A stretch of 64,000 nucleotides of DNA from the NCBI GenBank assembly GCA_937879965.1, contig CALFMP010000041.1, positions 79,787 through 143,786 on the forward strand, read 5' to 3'. The notes under the pieces are model-generated. The model saw nothing but the letters and a program-made list of their open reading frames with translations, was not told the DNA's origin and did no database searches. This document shows, piece by piece, positions 7,468 to 16,237 of this stretch; position 1 is the first letter of the stretch; every line of letters begins with the position of its first letter. Made by a program: the position numbers and the translations under genes. The stretch is from QKMZ01 sp012965515. Lineage in GTDB: Bacteria; Cyanobacteriota; Vampirovibrionia; Obscuribacterales; Obscuribacteraceae.

Positions 7468-9306
7468 CTACTGTCCGTCGCCTTGAACTTCCGTAGCTGG
7501 CTTATGCGCAGGTCGTTTCAAAATAGATTTGGCAAACTGACTGAGGCGCGCGAGATGCACGTAGGAAACGGCTTCTTGCTGTTTCGGGAAGAGCGCTTTG
7601 GTGGCGAACCAATCAGTGCGTCCGAGAACACCATCCACTTGTCGTGGTGTAAGACCCAACGCTTCCATCTGCGCACGCCCTTCCGGCGTGCTGTAGCGAG
7701 AATGCAAACTTTGCATTTCCGCCTTAGCCTGCGGGCTCAGCGGCTTGCCGGCGAATTCGTTGTAGAGTCCCTGGCTCAGCGTCTCATGCGCCTTACGCGC
7801 CATCGGCAGAGGTGTAAGCTCCAGCTTCGACGTGGGAGCGCGGAACGCGTAACCAAGGTCGATGTTGTGCACCTTGTCCGACACGGACATATTCATCGCA
7901 TGGTTGTCCCATTCGCCCATCACCATACGATGGAGGAACGCGTCACTGTAATTAGTCGATAGAGTTGTCGATGATTGGAGATGATCGCGGATGGTTTTCT
8001 TGGGGATGGTCTTTCCATCGGGCATCGCAAGAACATTGCGGTAGTGATCGACGAGGTTAGGCCCATTCATTTCCTGAATGTAGCCAACATATGATTTGCC
8101 ATTGATCTCGGCACTTCTCGCAACTGTGGTTGGCACGTTCGTCTTAAACCCAAGCATATTCATGCCGTAACCAGCGATTTCATTTTGCATTCGAACAGCA
8201 AAAGCTTCAGTAAAATCATTGGGGCGAAAGACAGCCGGTATGACTTCTCCAGATGGAGACTTGACCTTCCCGAACCAAGTCTCTGTGTGCAGTCCCGTCG
8301 CCTTTCGCTCAGGGATAAACACACCATCGCGCAGTGCTTGCTGCCGAGCATCGACAATTTCACCTCGCTGGAACGGTGTTGAACGCGCCTTCTCCATCGC
8401 GCCCGGAGCATCCGGCTCCAGTTTCATTCCGCGGGTTGCTTGCCATGCACCTACGCGACCGCCGGCTGCATCGAAGACGCCTTGCAGAAACGCTTTGCGC
8501 GAGAGCTGCTCGAAGTCGAGTTTTCCATCTTCGCGAATTTGTCGGTCCAATTCGCGGCCGAAGCCGCTGGTGACGCCCATGGTTCCGGCGGACATTGTAT
8601 AGAGCGTGGACGGCTTGTACGACACCATACCGCGCGACTTGTTGAATGCCGTGGCGAAAAGCGCGTCGTTGACGCCGAATGCAACAGCATCGATAGCCAT
8701 TGCGCCGGGGTTCGCCGTCACGGAAAGAGTACGTGCCATACCTTGAGATAGGCTGAACTCGCCCTTCGCGTCATAGTAATTCTGGCGCGTCAGCATCGTG
8801 TCGGAGCCGCGATTGATGATGCCCATGCTGACGCCGGTCGCGCCCGGAGTCATGGCGGCGCCTTCGAACGCGCGGAAGGAGGCTTTGAGCAAAGCTCCTT
8901 TGCCCAGCCCGAGTCCCGCGTCTGTGAGCTGGTTTTGCACCGTATCGCCCATTTTCGCTTCGTCGGACATGTAGGTCAAAGCTAGAGAGGGCAGCGCAAC
9001 CTTGCCTTTCATAAAGATAGGAAGGGTTTTGAGGAAGCCGCGCATGTACATGGACATCTCGTCGGCGCCCTTGTCCGTTGTCGTTACGGCTTCGGCAAGA
9101 GGGTGAACGGCGGTGTCTAAATAGGACCGCAACTTGTTTGGTCCCCCGCCCTGACCGGCAACTTCCTGATTGCGAACGGACTCAGGCAGTGCACCGGCAA
9201 CTATAAAATTGCCGACGCCAACGTTTTCGATGGTCAGGTTGGGCTTATCACCTTCCTGTTTCTCGGGCGTTTGCTTCTGATTGCTGGGTGAATCCAGTCC
9301 TGCCAT
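7468..9306 (-). CDS. Large protein with C-terminal PI3/4-kinase-like domain
   Basis: A 612-residue protein without a signal peptide. Residues 1-60 are polar; residues 85-290 are Gly/Ala-rich with several weakly hydrophobic helices. The C-terminal part carries an atypical kinase signature: a possible nucleotide-binding strand PAVFRP (residues 357-362, with Arg361 where kinases have Lys), Glu376 in a following helix, a hinge-like VGYIQEMNG, a catalytic loop GEWDNHAMN (Asp467, Asn472), and NIDLGYAF (Asp483-Leu-Gly). The order and the D-x4-N / DLG pattern resemble PI3/PI4-kinases, actin-fragmin kinase and FAM20 proteins. Whether it is active, and on what substrate, is open. It is monocistronic. 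Confidence 0.6.
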   Translation of the reverse strand: MAGLDSPSNQKQTPEKQEGDKPNLTIENVGVGNFIVAGALPESVRNQEVAGQGGGPNKLRSYLDTAVHPLAEAVTTTDKGADEMSMYMRGFLKTLPIFMKGKVALPSLALTYMSDEAKMGDTVQNQLTDAGLGLGKGALLKASFRAFEGAAMTPGATGVSMGIINRGSDTMLTRQNYYDAKGEFSLSQGMARTLSVTANPGAMAIDAVAFGVNDALFATAFNKSRGMVSYKPSTLYTMSAGTMGVTSGFGRELDRQIREDGKLDFEQLSRKAFLQGVFDAAGGRVGAWQATRGMKLEPDAPGAMEKARSTPFQRGEIVDARQQALRDGVFIPERKATGLHTETWFGKVKSPSGEVIPAVFRPNDFTEAFAVRMQNEIAGYGMNMLGFKTNVPTTVARSAEINGKSYVGYIQEMNGPNLVDHYRNVLAMPDGKTIPKKTIRDHLQSSTTLSTNYSDAFLHRMVMGEWDNHAMNMSVSDKVHNIDLGYAFRAPTSKLELTPLPMARKAHETLSQGLYNEFAGKPLSPQAKAEMQSLHSRYSTPEGRAQMEALGLTPRQVDGVLGRTDWFATKALFPKQQEAVSYVHLARLSQFAKSILKRPAHKPATEVQGDGQ

Positions 9307-9672
9307 GTACTAATCGGGCTCCGTGGGCTGTTGGTCCGTTTAATCCATCCATCTCAGGGAGTGCCGTACTCCCTTCTAATATGTGCCCCAAAACCGGCAG
9401 AACTAAAGCTGGGCGGGGAAAAGCGCCACCGGTGGGGCTTCAGGCTGCGCCAGGTGATACGCAAGAACTCCTGACAACCACCGGTTCTGCGTATGGACCG
9501 GCGCACATTTCTGTTTCAGTAGCAGTTTCGCAACAGTTTAGTAGCCAATCCAAAACAACTGCCGCCTAAATTGGGTGCATGAGCAGCCCTGCTGCACTTC
9601 CCCCCGCAACTCACTGAAGACATCGGCCTGAAGCTGATTACAGTCTCAAGGTTATTACCAAGGAGAATTATT
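9307..9672. other. Divergent intergenic region
   Basis: About 365 bases between the kinase-like gene (minus) and the LysM gene (plus). It must hold promoters for both, but no clear -35/-10 pair was identified. A CCACCGGTGG dyad lies near 9429 and ACCACCGGT recurs about 50 bases later. AAGGAG at 9660-9665 is the ribosome site of the LysM gene. Confidence 0.35.
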
Positions 9673-10767
9673 ATGACTGCCTATGATGTTGTAGCCAACG
9701 TAGAGAAAGCAGAGCGAGCCGGTGGTATCAACGCCGCTTACGATCAATTCAAAGTTGAAGTGGACACCATCAATAGGAATTTTGCGCCGGCAGAGCGCGA
9801 AAAACAGCTGGCAGAAATGACCTCCCAACTGAACTCGGCAGGCTACCTTCCTGAACTATCGTTGAAGTGGGCTCAAGAGCACAGGTTTGAAATCAAGCAA
9901 GAAGGACAGTTCAGTCGCGCCGATCTCAACAATTTCAGAAAGGGTAATGATGCTGTTTCCCAAGCAATGGCAGGTGCGCTGTTGGACCAATATGACGAAT
10001 TGCGCAAGAAACATGGCGATTTCGGTTTATTCCCCCATGGAATCGACCTCACAAGAGATTGGTTTGGCTACGAAGCAATTTCGAAAAACGACTTGAACAA
10101 TGCGGTCGATGAATTGCAAAGACGGCATGACGAGGGAATCAAAGATCACAATGACGGCATTTCGGCAGGAAAGATTGCCAGCCAGCTTGATTCCGAAGAA
10201 GGTGGTGACGCTCTCTTCAAGAAACTCGCAGGATGCGACGGAGCGGCCGATTCCATCTCTTACTTGGACCTTGTAAACGCGCTCAAAGCGGATAAATACT
10301 CTGGCGGAGCCATGTTTAACGAAGAAGAGCGCAAAATCGTCTCGACGCTGTACAAAGACTGGAACCAGCCATACGTAAGAAAGCTCGTAGATGAAAACGG
10401 TCATATAAGCTCCGAAACATTGAATGCCGGCAAAGCACTATTGGCTGCCGCGGAAAGCGAAACCGGTGCAGCTTCAAGTGACACAAATTTTGACGGCGAA
10501 GGCCTCATCGCAAGCATCGCAGGTGGCGTCGCCAGCGCTGCAAAAGCAGTAGCGGATGCAGTACAGCAAAACGAACAGGTGGACGTGCAACCAGGCGACG
10601 GTTTCGACCGAATCGCACGCCGAGCATTGATGCAACACGGTGTTCAACCATCAGAGTCGCAAGTGATCGCGTATGCAAAACAGATTGCAGAGCTGAATCA
10701 AATGAACAGAGAGTCAACCGTTCTCATGACGAGCGATAAGCTATGGCTGCCGAAGATCGCTAGCTAG
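9673..10767 (+). CDS. LysM-domain protein without signal peptide
   Basis: A 364-residue protein with a strong AAGGAG ribosome site. The first 260 residues are charged and helical, with two Asp/Glu-rich segments (for example ISYLDLVNALKADKYSGGAMF) that resemble degenerate EF-hand helices. An Ala-rich linker (IASIAGGVASAAKAVADAV) leads to a C-terminal LysM-like module at about 303-362: VQPGDGFDRIARRAL, then IAELNQMN and LWLP, which match the GD, IA, LN and IP positions of LysM. LysM binds N-acetylglucosamine-containing glycans. No Sec signal is visible, so how it would reach the cell wall is unclear. Confidence 0.7.
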   Translation: MTAYDVVANVEKAERAGGINAAYDQFKVEVDTINRNFAPAEREKQLAEMTSQLNSAGYLPELSLKWAQEHRFEIKQEGQFSRADLNNFRKGNDAVSQAMAGALLDQYDELRKKHGDFGLFPHGIDLTRDWFGYEAISKNDLNNAVDELQRRHDEGIKDHNDGISAGKIASQLDSEEGGDALFKKLAGCDGAADSISYLDLVNALKADKYSGGAMFNEEERKIVSTLYKDWNQPYVRKLVDENGHISSETLNAGKALLAAAESETGAASSDTNFDGEGLIASIAGGVASAAKAVADAVQQNEQVDVQPGDGFDRIARRALMQHGVQPSESQVIAYAKQIAELNQMNRESTVLMTSDKLWLPKIAS

Positions 10768-10948
10768 AATCCTCCAAAAAGTTTCTGCGCACGGGAAGAA
10801 AGGGGAGTTCGCGTTTCACGCAAGTGAGAGGCGGACTCTCTGTTTTGGGGTATTGTGACTGCAAATGACTGCCGTTGCAGCACCCGCTACAGTCAGGTAC
10901 GAAGCTTTGGTCTTTCGAAGGGGCGGTATAGATGCCACCTACGCGAAA

Positions 10949-11066
10949 GGCGCATGCAATGCGCCACCACGCGAGCCGGGCGATGCATGGCATCGCCCCT
11001 ACGGTAACTGAGCGATGCATGGCATGACACATACCATGACCGGGCGATGCATGGCATCGCCCCTAC
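10949..11066. repeat. Cluster of REP-like palindromes
   Basis: One GGCGCATGCAATGCGCC unit (10949-10971), two copies of GGGCGATGCATGGCATCGCC ending in CCTAC (10978-11002 and 11042-11066), and one decayed copy between them (11010-11028) that has lost its right arm. The cluster lies in a 440-base gap between two plus-strand genes; nothing else was recognised there. Confidence 0.8.
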
Positions 11067-11210
11067 GAGAACTGGGCACTACGGTGACTTAACGTCGATT
11101 CAACGTAGTCACAGTTTGAATACAGATTGGTAACCAATTCATCACAGCAAGTCCGTAGATTGGAACTGTGAGCTTCCCCACGCGTTCTTGTATTCGCAGG
11201 AGTATCCGGT

Positions 11211-11480
11211 ATGAATCATCTGCAAGGATTTGGATCAATTGCATGCGGCTTCGGCTTGATAAAAAGCCGTAGTTTGAGTTCAATGCAACCAGATTCGCAT
11301 GCAAATGCGACTACTCCCGACGGAAGCAGATTCTTTTCCGACAGCGACGGCAATGTTGTCTATGCTCAATACGCCTCGGGCGCTATTGTCAGCAGAAATG
11401 AAAATCATGTTTCAGTGCGCACCGCATATGGTGACTACTGGTTGGGAAACTTCGAAGGTCAATGGTTCAGACTCGACTAA
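11211..11480 (+). CDS. Small hypothetical protein (89 aa)
   Basis: ATG 11211 has AGGAG about 7-8 bases upstream. The protein is polar, with a Ser/Asp-rich middle (DGSRFFSDSDGNVVYAQY) and a Tyr/Trp-rich end (YGDYWLGNFEGQWFRLD) that suggests short beta strands. No signal, membrane helix or known motif is seen. It ends 63 bases before the sensor kinase and could be the first gene of that transcript. Confidence 0.55.
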   Translation: MNHLQGFGSIACGFGLIKSRSLSSMQPDSHANATTPDGSRFFSDSDGNVVYAQYASGAIVSRNENHVSVRTAYGDYWLGNFEGQWFRLD

Positions 11481-11543
11481 GCAGGTTCCCCCGACCTGTT
11501 GGCAACAATAGCTCTAAATGGATCTGAATGCCATAATCGGAGC

Positions 11544-13364
11544 ATGCAAAACAGGTCAACCCTAAGACTCAGCATTCTAGCGCTGGCAATTGTGCCGGTT
11601 GTTCTCGAAATTATTCTGCTGGTGGCTCTTTCCAACCTGCACAGTCAGGCGGATATGGAGCTGGAGAGATCGGTTCGAGCGCAAAAGATCACGGAAGGCA
11701 TCAATTCGATATCGAAGCAGATGTACGATGCCTTTTTCATGTTCAGCGCTGAAAAGAATGACGAATTGCTGACCAAAGAAGCAATGGAGCCGATCATCAT
11801 CAAGTTTCGCCAAACCTATGACGAATTGGAGAAACTGACGGCCGGCGATGAACACTCACATTCTATGATCGCCAGTTCAAGTAAAGCGGCTAACCGCAGT
11901 GTCGAACTTATGGAAATTCTGCGAGGCAGCTTGGATCGGGACGGGAAAACCACAGCCGCAAGAGCATTTAGAAAACCGTATTGGTATGAGCTAAGAAAGC
12001 AAACAAAGGCGATTCTGACTCCGGAATTCTTAAATCTTCGGCGTGAGGAAGCGCAAGTTGCCGAGGCCGCGCCGCTCATACAAAAGGACATCCGCGAAAA
12101 AATTCAGTTCAGCATTTGGACCATCTCAATTTTGCTGGCGGCATTCGTTTCCCTAGTGGCATTGTATTTGACCCGAACGATCGCCGACAAAATTGCGCGC
12201 TTGAGCGACAATACGCTCAGATTGGCGAGCAATGTTCCGCTGCATCCTGTGCTCAAAGGCAATGATGATCTTTCCCAGCTCGATCAAGTTTTCCATCGCA
12301 TGGCGCAAGAGCTGCAAGCAGCCGCTAGAAAGGAACGCGCGTTGCTCGACAATGCTCGCGACTTCATTTGCTCAATTGATTCGGCAGGCAAATTCGTAGA
12401 AGTCAATCCTGCTTCGGAGCTGCTTCTCGGGTACAAACCGGATGAATTGCTCGGCTCGCACCTGATCGATTTTCTTGCCGGCAAGGATGTTTCCGACGTG
12501 CTGGCTTGTTTCGACAAAATTCAGCAAAGTGAAGAAACCGCCACAACATTCGACACCCAATTGGCTAGGAAGAACGGCACTGTAATTGATGTTACGTGCT
12601 CTGCTCAATTTGCCAAAGAAGAAAAACTTACATTCTGCGTTTTCCATGACACCACAGAACGGCGTGCGGCAGAGCGGCTGCGACAAGAAGTGGTGGCGAT
12701 GGTCACACACGATTTGAGAACGCCACTGGGCACCGTCAACAATGTCTTCGATTTTTTGCACCGGGGTCAGCTGGGTGAACTCAACGATAAAGGGCAGAGG
12801 TTCGTCGAATCAGGCTTGCGAAACACATCGCGCATGATGAGTCTAATCAACGACCTTCTGGATATCGAAAAGATCAAATCCGGCAATTTCGAAATCGATT
12901 GCGCTGAAGTCGAAGTACGCAATTTGTTCAAGGGCTGCACTGATTTGTATGCGACAACGGCTGCAGCACAAAAAATCGATCTAATCGTCAATGACACAGA
13001 AGCGACCGTCTGGGGAGATCAGGACAAGCTCTTGCGCTTGTTGTCGAACCTGGTAGGAAACGCCATCAAATTTACTCCGGAAGGTGGGCAAATTTCACTT
13101 TCGGCAGAACAGAATAATGGAAGCGTGAAACTCTCGGTCAAAGACACCGGGCCGGGTATTCCAAAGGACAAGCTGGTAAACGTTTTCGAGCGCTATCTTC
13201 AAGTCGACGGCGCGCACAAGTCGAGTGGGTCAGGCTTGGGACTTGCCATCTGCAAGATGTTCGCCGAAGCTCACGGTGGACGGATCTGGGTGGAAAGCGA
13301 AGAGGGAAAGGGCGCGGAATTTTTGGTTTCTTTGCCTGCTGGCGACGGTTCAAAACCCGTCTAG
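11544..13364 (+). CDS. PAS-containing sensor histidine kinase
   Basis: A 606-residue membrane kinase. TM1 is at about residues 8-29, followed by a helical extracytoplasmic sensor region of about 165 residues, TM2 near 190-212, a HAMP-like linker, and a PAS domain at about 255-370 (ARDFICSIDSAGKFVEVNPA). The phosphoacceptor is His389 in VTHDLRTPLG. The ATP-binding domain has an N box (NLVGNAIKF), G1 (DTGPGIP, from 534) and G2 (GSGLGLAI). It phosphorylates its partner regulator, here almost certainly the OmpR protein 66 bases downstream. ATG 11544 aligns with the start of the paralogue at 52561. The stimulus is unknown. Confidence 0.93.
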   Translation: MQNRSTLRLSILALAIVPVVLEIILLVALSNLHSQADMELERSVRAQKITEGINSISKQMYDAFFMFSAEKNDELLTKEAMEPIIIKFRQTYDELEKLTAGDEHSHSMIASSSKAANRSVELMEILRGSLDRDGKTTAARAFRKPYWYELRKQTKAILTPEFLNLRREEAQVAEAAPLIQKDIREKIQFSIWTISILLAAFVSLVALYLTRTIADKIARLSDNTLRLASNVPLHPVLKGNDDLSQLDQVFHRMAQELQAAARKERALLDNARDFICSIDSAGKFVEVNPASELLLGYKPDELLGSHLIDFLAGKDVSDVLACFDKIQQSEETATTFDTQLARKNGTVIDVTCSAQFAKEEKLTFCVFHDTTERRAAERLRQEVVAMVTHDLRTPLGTVNNVFDFLHRGQLGELNDKGQRFVESGLRNTSRMMSLINDLLDIEKIKSGNFEIDCAEVEVRNLFKGCTDLYATTAAAQKIDLIVNDTEATVWGDQDKLLRLLSNLVGNAIKFTPEGGQISLSAEQNNGSVKLSVKDTGPGIPKDKLVNVFERYLQVDGAHKSSGSGLGLAICKMFAEAHGGRIWVESEEGKGAEFLVSLPAGDGSKPV

Positions 13365-13430
13365 CATCCGCGCCAAAAGTTGAGCTAAAATTGACCCGGG
13401 GTTGTGAGTTAACACTGGGCTAGAATCCGC

Positions 13431-14111
13431 ATGGCAAAAATTCTGGTGGTAGAGGATGACGTAGACTTTGCTCTAACTGTCGAGCATGCGTTGTGTACGG
13501 CGAATCACACGGTGGAAATGGCGCATGACGGCGAATCCGCGCTGGAATTCTTGCGACAGGGTCAGTACGACATCATTATTCTTGATTGGCAGTTGCCGGA
13601 CATCGAGGGCATTGAAATCCTCACAAAGTTTCGCGCTCGCGGGGGCGCAACGCCTGTTCTCATGCTCACCGGCAAGAGTCAAATTAGAGATAAGGAAGTG
13701 GGATTGGATGGTGGTGCTGACGATTACCTGACCAAACCGTTTGATGCGCGCGAGCTTGTAGCAAGGATTCGCGCGCTTTTGCGCAGACAGGTCGTCGCGC
13801 CGACAAGTAGCTTGGCGATGCACGATATTGTGCTTGATCCAACGAAACACAGGTTGACCAAAGGCGGCAAAGACGTTCACCTGCAGCCGCGCGACTTTGC
13901 GTTGCTCGAGTTTTTGATGCGCCATCCGGACGAGATTTTCTCCACTGAAGCGTTGCTCACACGCGTTTGGCACCAGGATTCTGAAGCATCATCCGCCGGA
14001 TTACGTGCAGCCATAGTGCGCATTCGCAAAGCGATCGACAACGACGGAGAAGACGCGAAGTCACTCATTGAAAACGTCGCGCGCGTGGGCTACCGCATTC
14101 GCAAAGGGTAG
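13431..14111 (+). CDS. OmpR/PhoB-family response regulator
   Basis: A 226-residue regulator. The receiver domain has the acidic pair EDD (8-10), phosphoacceptor Asp52 (ILDWQLPD), Thr in MLTGKS and Lys in TKPFD. A C-terminal winged-helix DNA-binding domain (about 128-224) ends with the usual YRIRKG strand. It is expected to be phosphorylated by the kinase encoded just upstream and to bind direct-repeat operators. The target genes are not evident. Confidence 0.95.
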   Translation: MAKILVVEDDVDFALTVEHALCTANHTVEMAHDGESALEFLRQGQYDIIILDWQLPDIEGIEILTKFRARGGATPVLMLTGKSQIRDKEVGLDGGADDYLTKPFDARELVARIRALLRRQVVAPTSSLAMHDIVLDPTKHRLTKGGKDVHLQPRDFALLEFLMRHPDEIFSTEALLTRVWHQDSEASSAGLRAAIVRIRKAIDNDGEDAKSLIENVARVGYRIRKG

Positions 14112-14157
14112 TATTCACGCACTAATGTCGACGCCATGCGTCGGCCGTTGCAAATGC

Positions 14158-14233
14158 GGGCGATGCATGGCATCGCCCCTACATTTCGAATGTCGGCTCC
14201 CAGGTTTTTGTAGGGGCGGCATTTTTGCCGCCC
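14158..14233. repeat. REP-like palindrome pair
   Basis: A GGGCGATGCATGGCATCGCC unit ending in CCTAC (14158-14182), identical over its core to those at 10978 and 11042. It is followed by an oppositely oriented relative with a different core, TAGGGGCGGCATTTTTGCCG (14211-14233). They lie between the response regulator and a convergent glycosyltransferase gene and could fold into transcript-end hairpins on either strand. Confidence 0.75.
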
Positions 14234-14288
14234 GGCGCCGGCGAGCCGCCGACTCCCCAACAGGCTGGAGCGTGCAGTGCGTCAACCA

Positions 14289-15977
14289 CTATGGATCTAC
14301 TTCAAAGAGATGCCACTTCGAGCGCTTGTCGAGCAAAGTCCACATGGCCGGCGGCTCTTTCATCTGTTCCATAACATCGCTTGTTACCAACAGATAGTGC
14401 GGCTTCTTGCCGGCCTCGACGTACATTTTGTAATCGAGCAGTGTTTTGATTTCTTTGATTGGACGGCGCAAATAAAAATTGACGGCTGGCGAATCACGCA
14501 TGTACAGAGCCACCTGTGCCTTATCCTTAACAACGCGGCGAAGCAGCTCAAACAGCGGTCGATCGCTGCGAATGTAGTGATACTGCAAAGCAGTCGGAAC
14601 AAATGTCCCGCAAGCAAAGGCGCAAGCGCATGCGATGGCGGTAATAGATGCTTCTAGTTTTTTCCTGAACGCGGCTACTGTTGCGATGACAAGGAAGCAC
14701 CAAATGAAGAATCCGAAACCGACGATCATATAAAGTCCGGAAAAATCGATGGCAAGCTTGAAGCAAATAGCTGGTGCCGCGATAGCCAACAGTGGCATAA
14801 CAATCAAGATGAATGCCAGAAGCGCCCAAGACAGCAGATTCGACTTCCTGTGGCGAATGACTCTGTCCAGAAGACTTCCGGAAAGAATGGCTAACGGTGG
14901 GGCGATCGGCAGAATATACGTGGCAAGCTTTGTTTTTAAGATGGTGAAGATACCCAGCACAAAAACAAGCCAGATTATGGAGAACAGCTCGAGATTGGCT
15001 CTGCGTGTAGGGAGCCAACGTTGTTTCACCAATGAAAAGTAGCGGCGAATTGAAAACAGGGTAACAACAGACCAGGGAAAAAAACCGCCCAGGTAGATCG
15101 GGATATAGAACCAAAACGGATTCTGATGGTTGACTGTGCCCATCGCTCGGCCGAAGTTTTGATTGATGAAAAACTCCTGGAAAAACGCTCCTTTCGTGGC
15201 GATGCCTTCAGCTATGTACCAGGGGGCTGCAATGGACAGCATGACTGCGGTACCCAACAGCGGATGCAGGAGCAAAGCTTTGCGCCACCACCACTGGTGC
15301 CACGCCTCGGTTCCTTTCGGGCGGGTCCAGGCAAGGTAGATCAAAAGAATGATGGCTACCATCGCTACAGGAACAGGTCCTTTGAGCAAAAGAGCGAGTC
15401 CCAGAGAACAATACGCAACGGCCAGCGAAATCCAATGGGCGCCGAAACAACGTGAGAAGAGGCAAAGTGCACCCAACATCATAAACAGAGTCAGAGGAAC
15501 GTCGGTGATCGCGACCCTGCCAACCGTGACGAAGATGGGCGTGGAGAGCAGTGCCAGCGCAGAGAACATGGACGCGCGCGCACCGAGAAATGGGCGAACG
15601 AGAATCAACAAAGCAACTGCCGAGGCGACTCCACAGAGAGCGACTGGCAAGCGAGCGTAAAACTCGTGTACCTCGAAAAGCTGATAGAAAGCCATGATCA
15701 TCCAATAGATGAGGATCGGCTTCTCGTAGAAAGGTTTGTAGTTGGACGAGGGAGTTATCCAGTCTGAGCGCTCCAGCATCTCGCGGGCGCCTTCAGCATA
15801 GAGTCCGTCACTAGGATCGATGATGCCGTAGTGATAGAGTCCCGGTATGAATATGACGAGCGCAGAGACGAGGATGAAAAGAAACTGTATCCACTTTCGC
15901 AACGTGCCCCCGCCGTGCGAGGTGGAGGCATGAGCATTGCCACCGGACTCACTTCCTTGAAAGGTTGAACTGGTCAA
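14289..15977 (-). CDS. GT39/ArnT-like membrane glycosyltransferase
   Basis: A 562-residue polytopic membrane protein with about 11-12 hydrophobic helices. The first external loop has the acidic motif of the PMT/ArnT superfamily, DPSDGLYAEGAREM (Asp54, Asp57, Glu62), followed by the FYEKPILIYW and YARLPVAL segments typical of the family. ITDVPL lies in a later loop. Members transfer a sugar from a polyprenyl-phosphate donor to lipid A, proteins or other lipids; the acceptor is unknown here. The start is uncertain: TTG 15977 has no ribosome site and a start about 25 codons later is possible. It is divergent from the gene at 16238. Confidence 0.85.
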   Translation of the reverse strand: MTSSTFQGSESGGNAHASTSHGGGTLRKWIQFLFILVSALVIFIPGLYHYGIIDPSDGLYAEGAREMLERSDWITPSSNYKPFYEKPILIYWMIMAFYQLFEVHEFYARLPVALCGVASAVALLILVRPFLGARASMFSALALLSTPIFVTVGRVAITDVPLTLFMMLGALCLFSRCFGAHWISLAVAYCSLGLALLLKGPVPVAMVAIILLIYLAWTRPKGTEAWHQWWWRKALLLHPLLGTAVMLSIAAPWYIAEGIATKGAFFQEFFINQNFGRAMGTVNHQNPFWFYIPIYLGGFFPWSVVTLFSIRRYFSLVKQRWLPTRRANLELFSIIWLVFVLGIFTILKTKLATYILPIAPPLAILSGSLLDRVIRHRKSNLLSWALLAFILIVMPLLAIAAPAICFKLAIDFSGLYMIVGFGFFIWCFLVIATVAAFRKKLEASITAIACACAFACGTFVPTALQYHYIRSDRPLFELLRRVVKDKAQVALYMRDSPAVNFYLRRPIKEIKTLLDYKMYVEAGKKPHYLLVTSDVMEQMKEPPAMWTLLDKRSKWHLFEVDP

Positions 15978-16237
15978 TTTGGGGCGGACTCCGAAACTGC
16001 TGCTTCAAGGACACATTTTGGCAGGATTTACGCTCGTTTACTTGGCTCAGCGTTAATGAAACTCACGCAAGTCGTGCGTGGCCGAGGGTTTACAGCACAA
16101 TTAATCGTTCTACGGCAAGCTCCAATCCCCTGACTACGCAATATGGGGGCGACTTTCGATATGATTTATCATGGCCATATGTGGGAATATCCACTCAAAG
16201 GTTTTCGCTCAAAGACCAAAGTTTCAAAAAGACAGCC

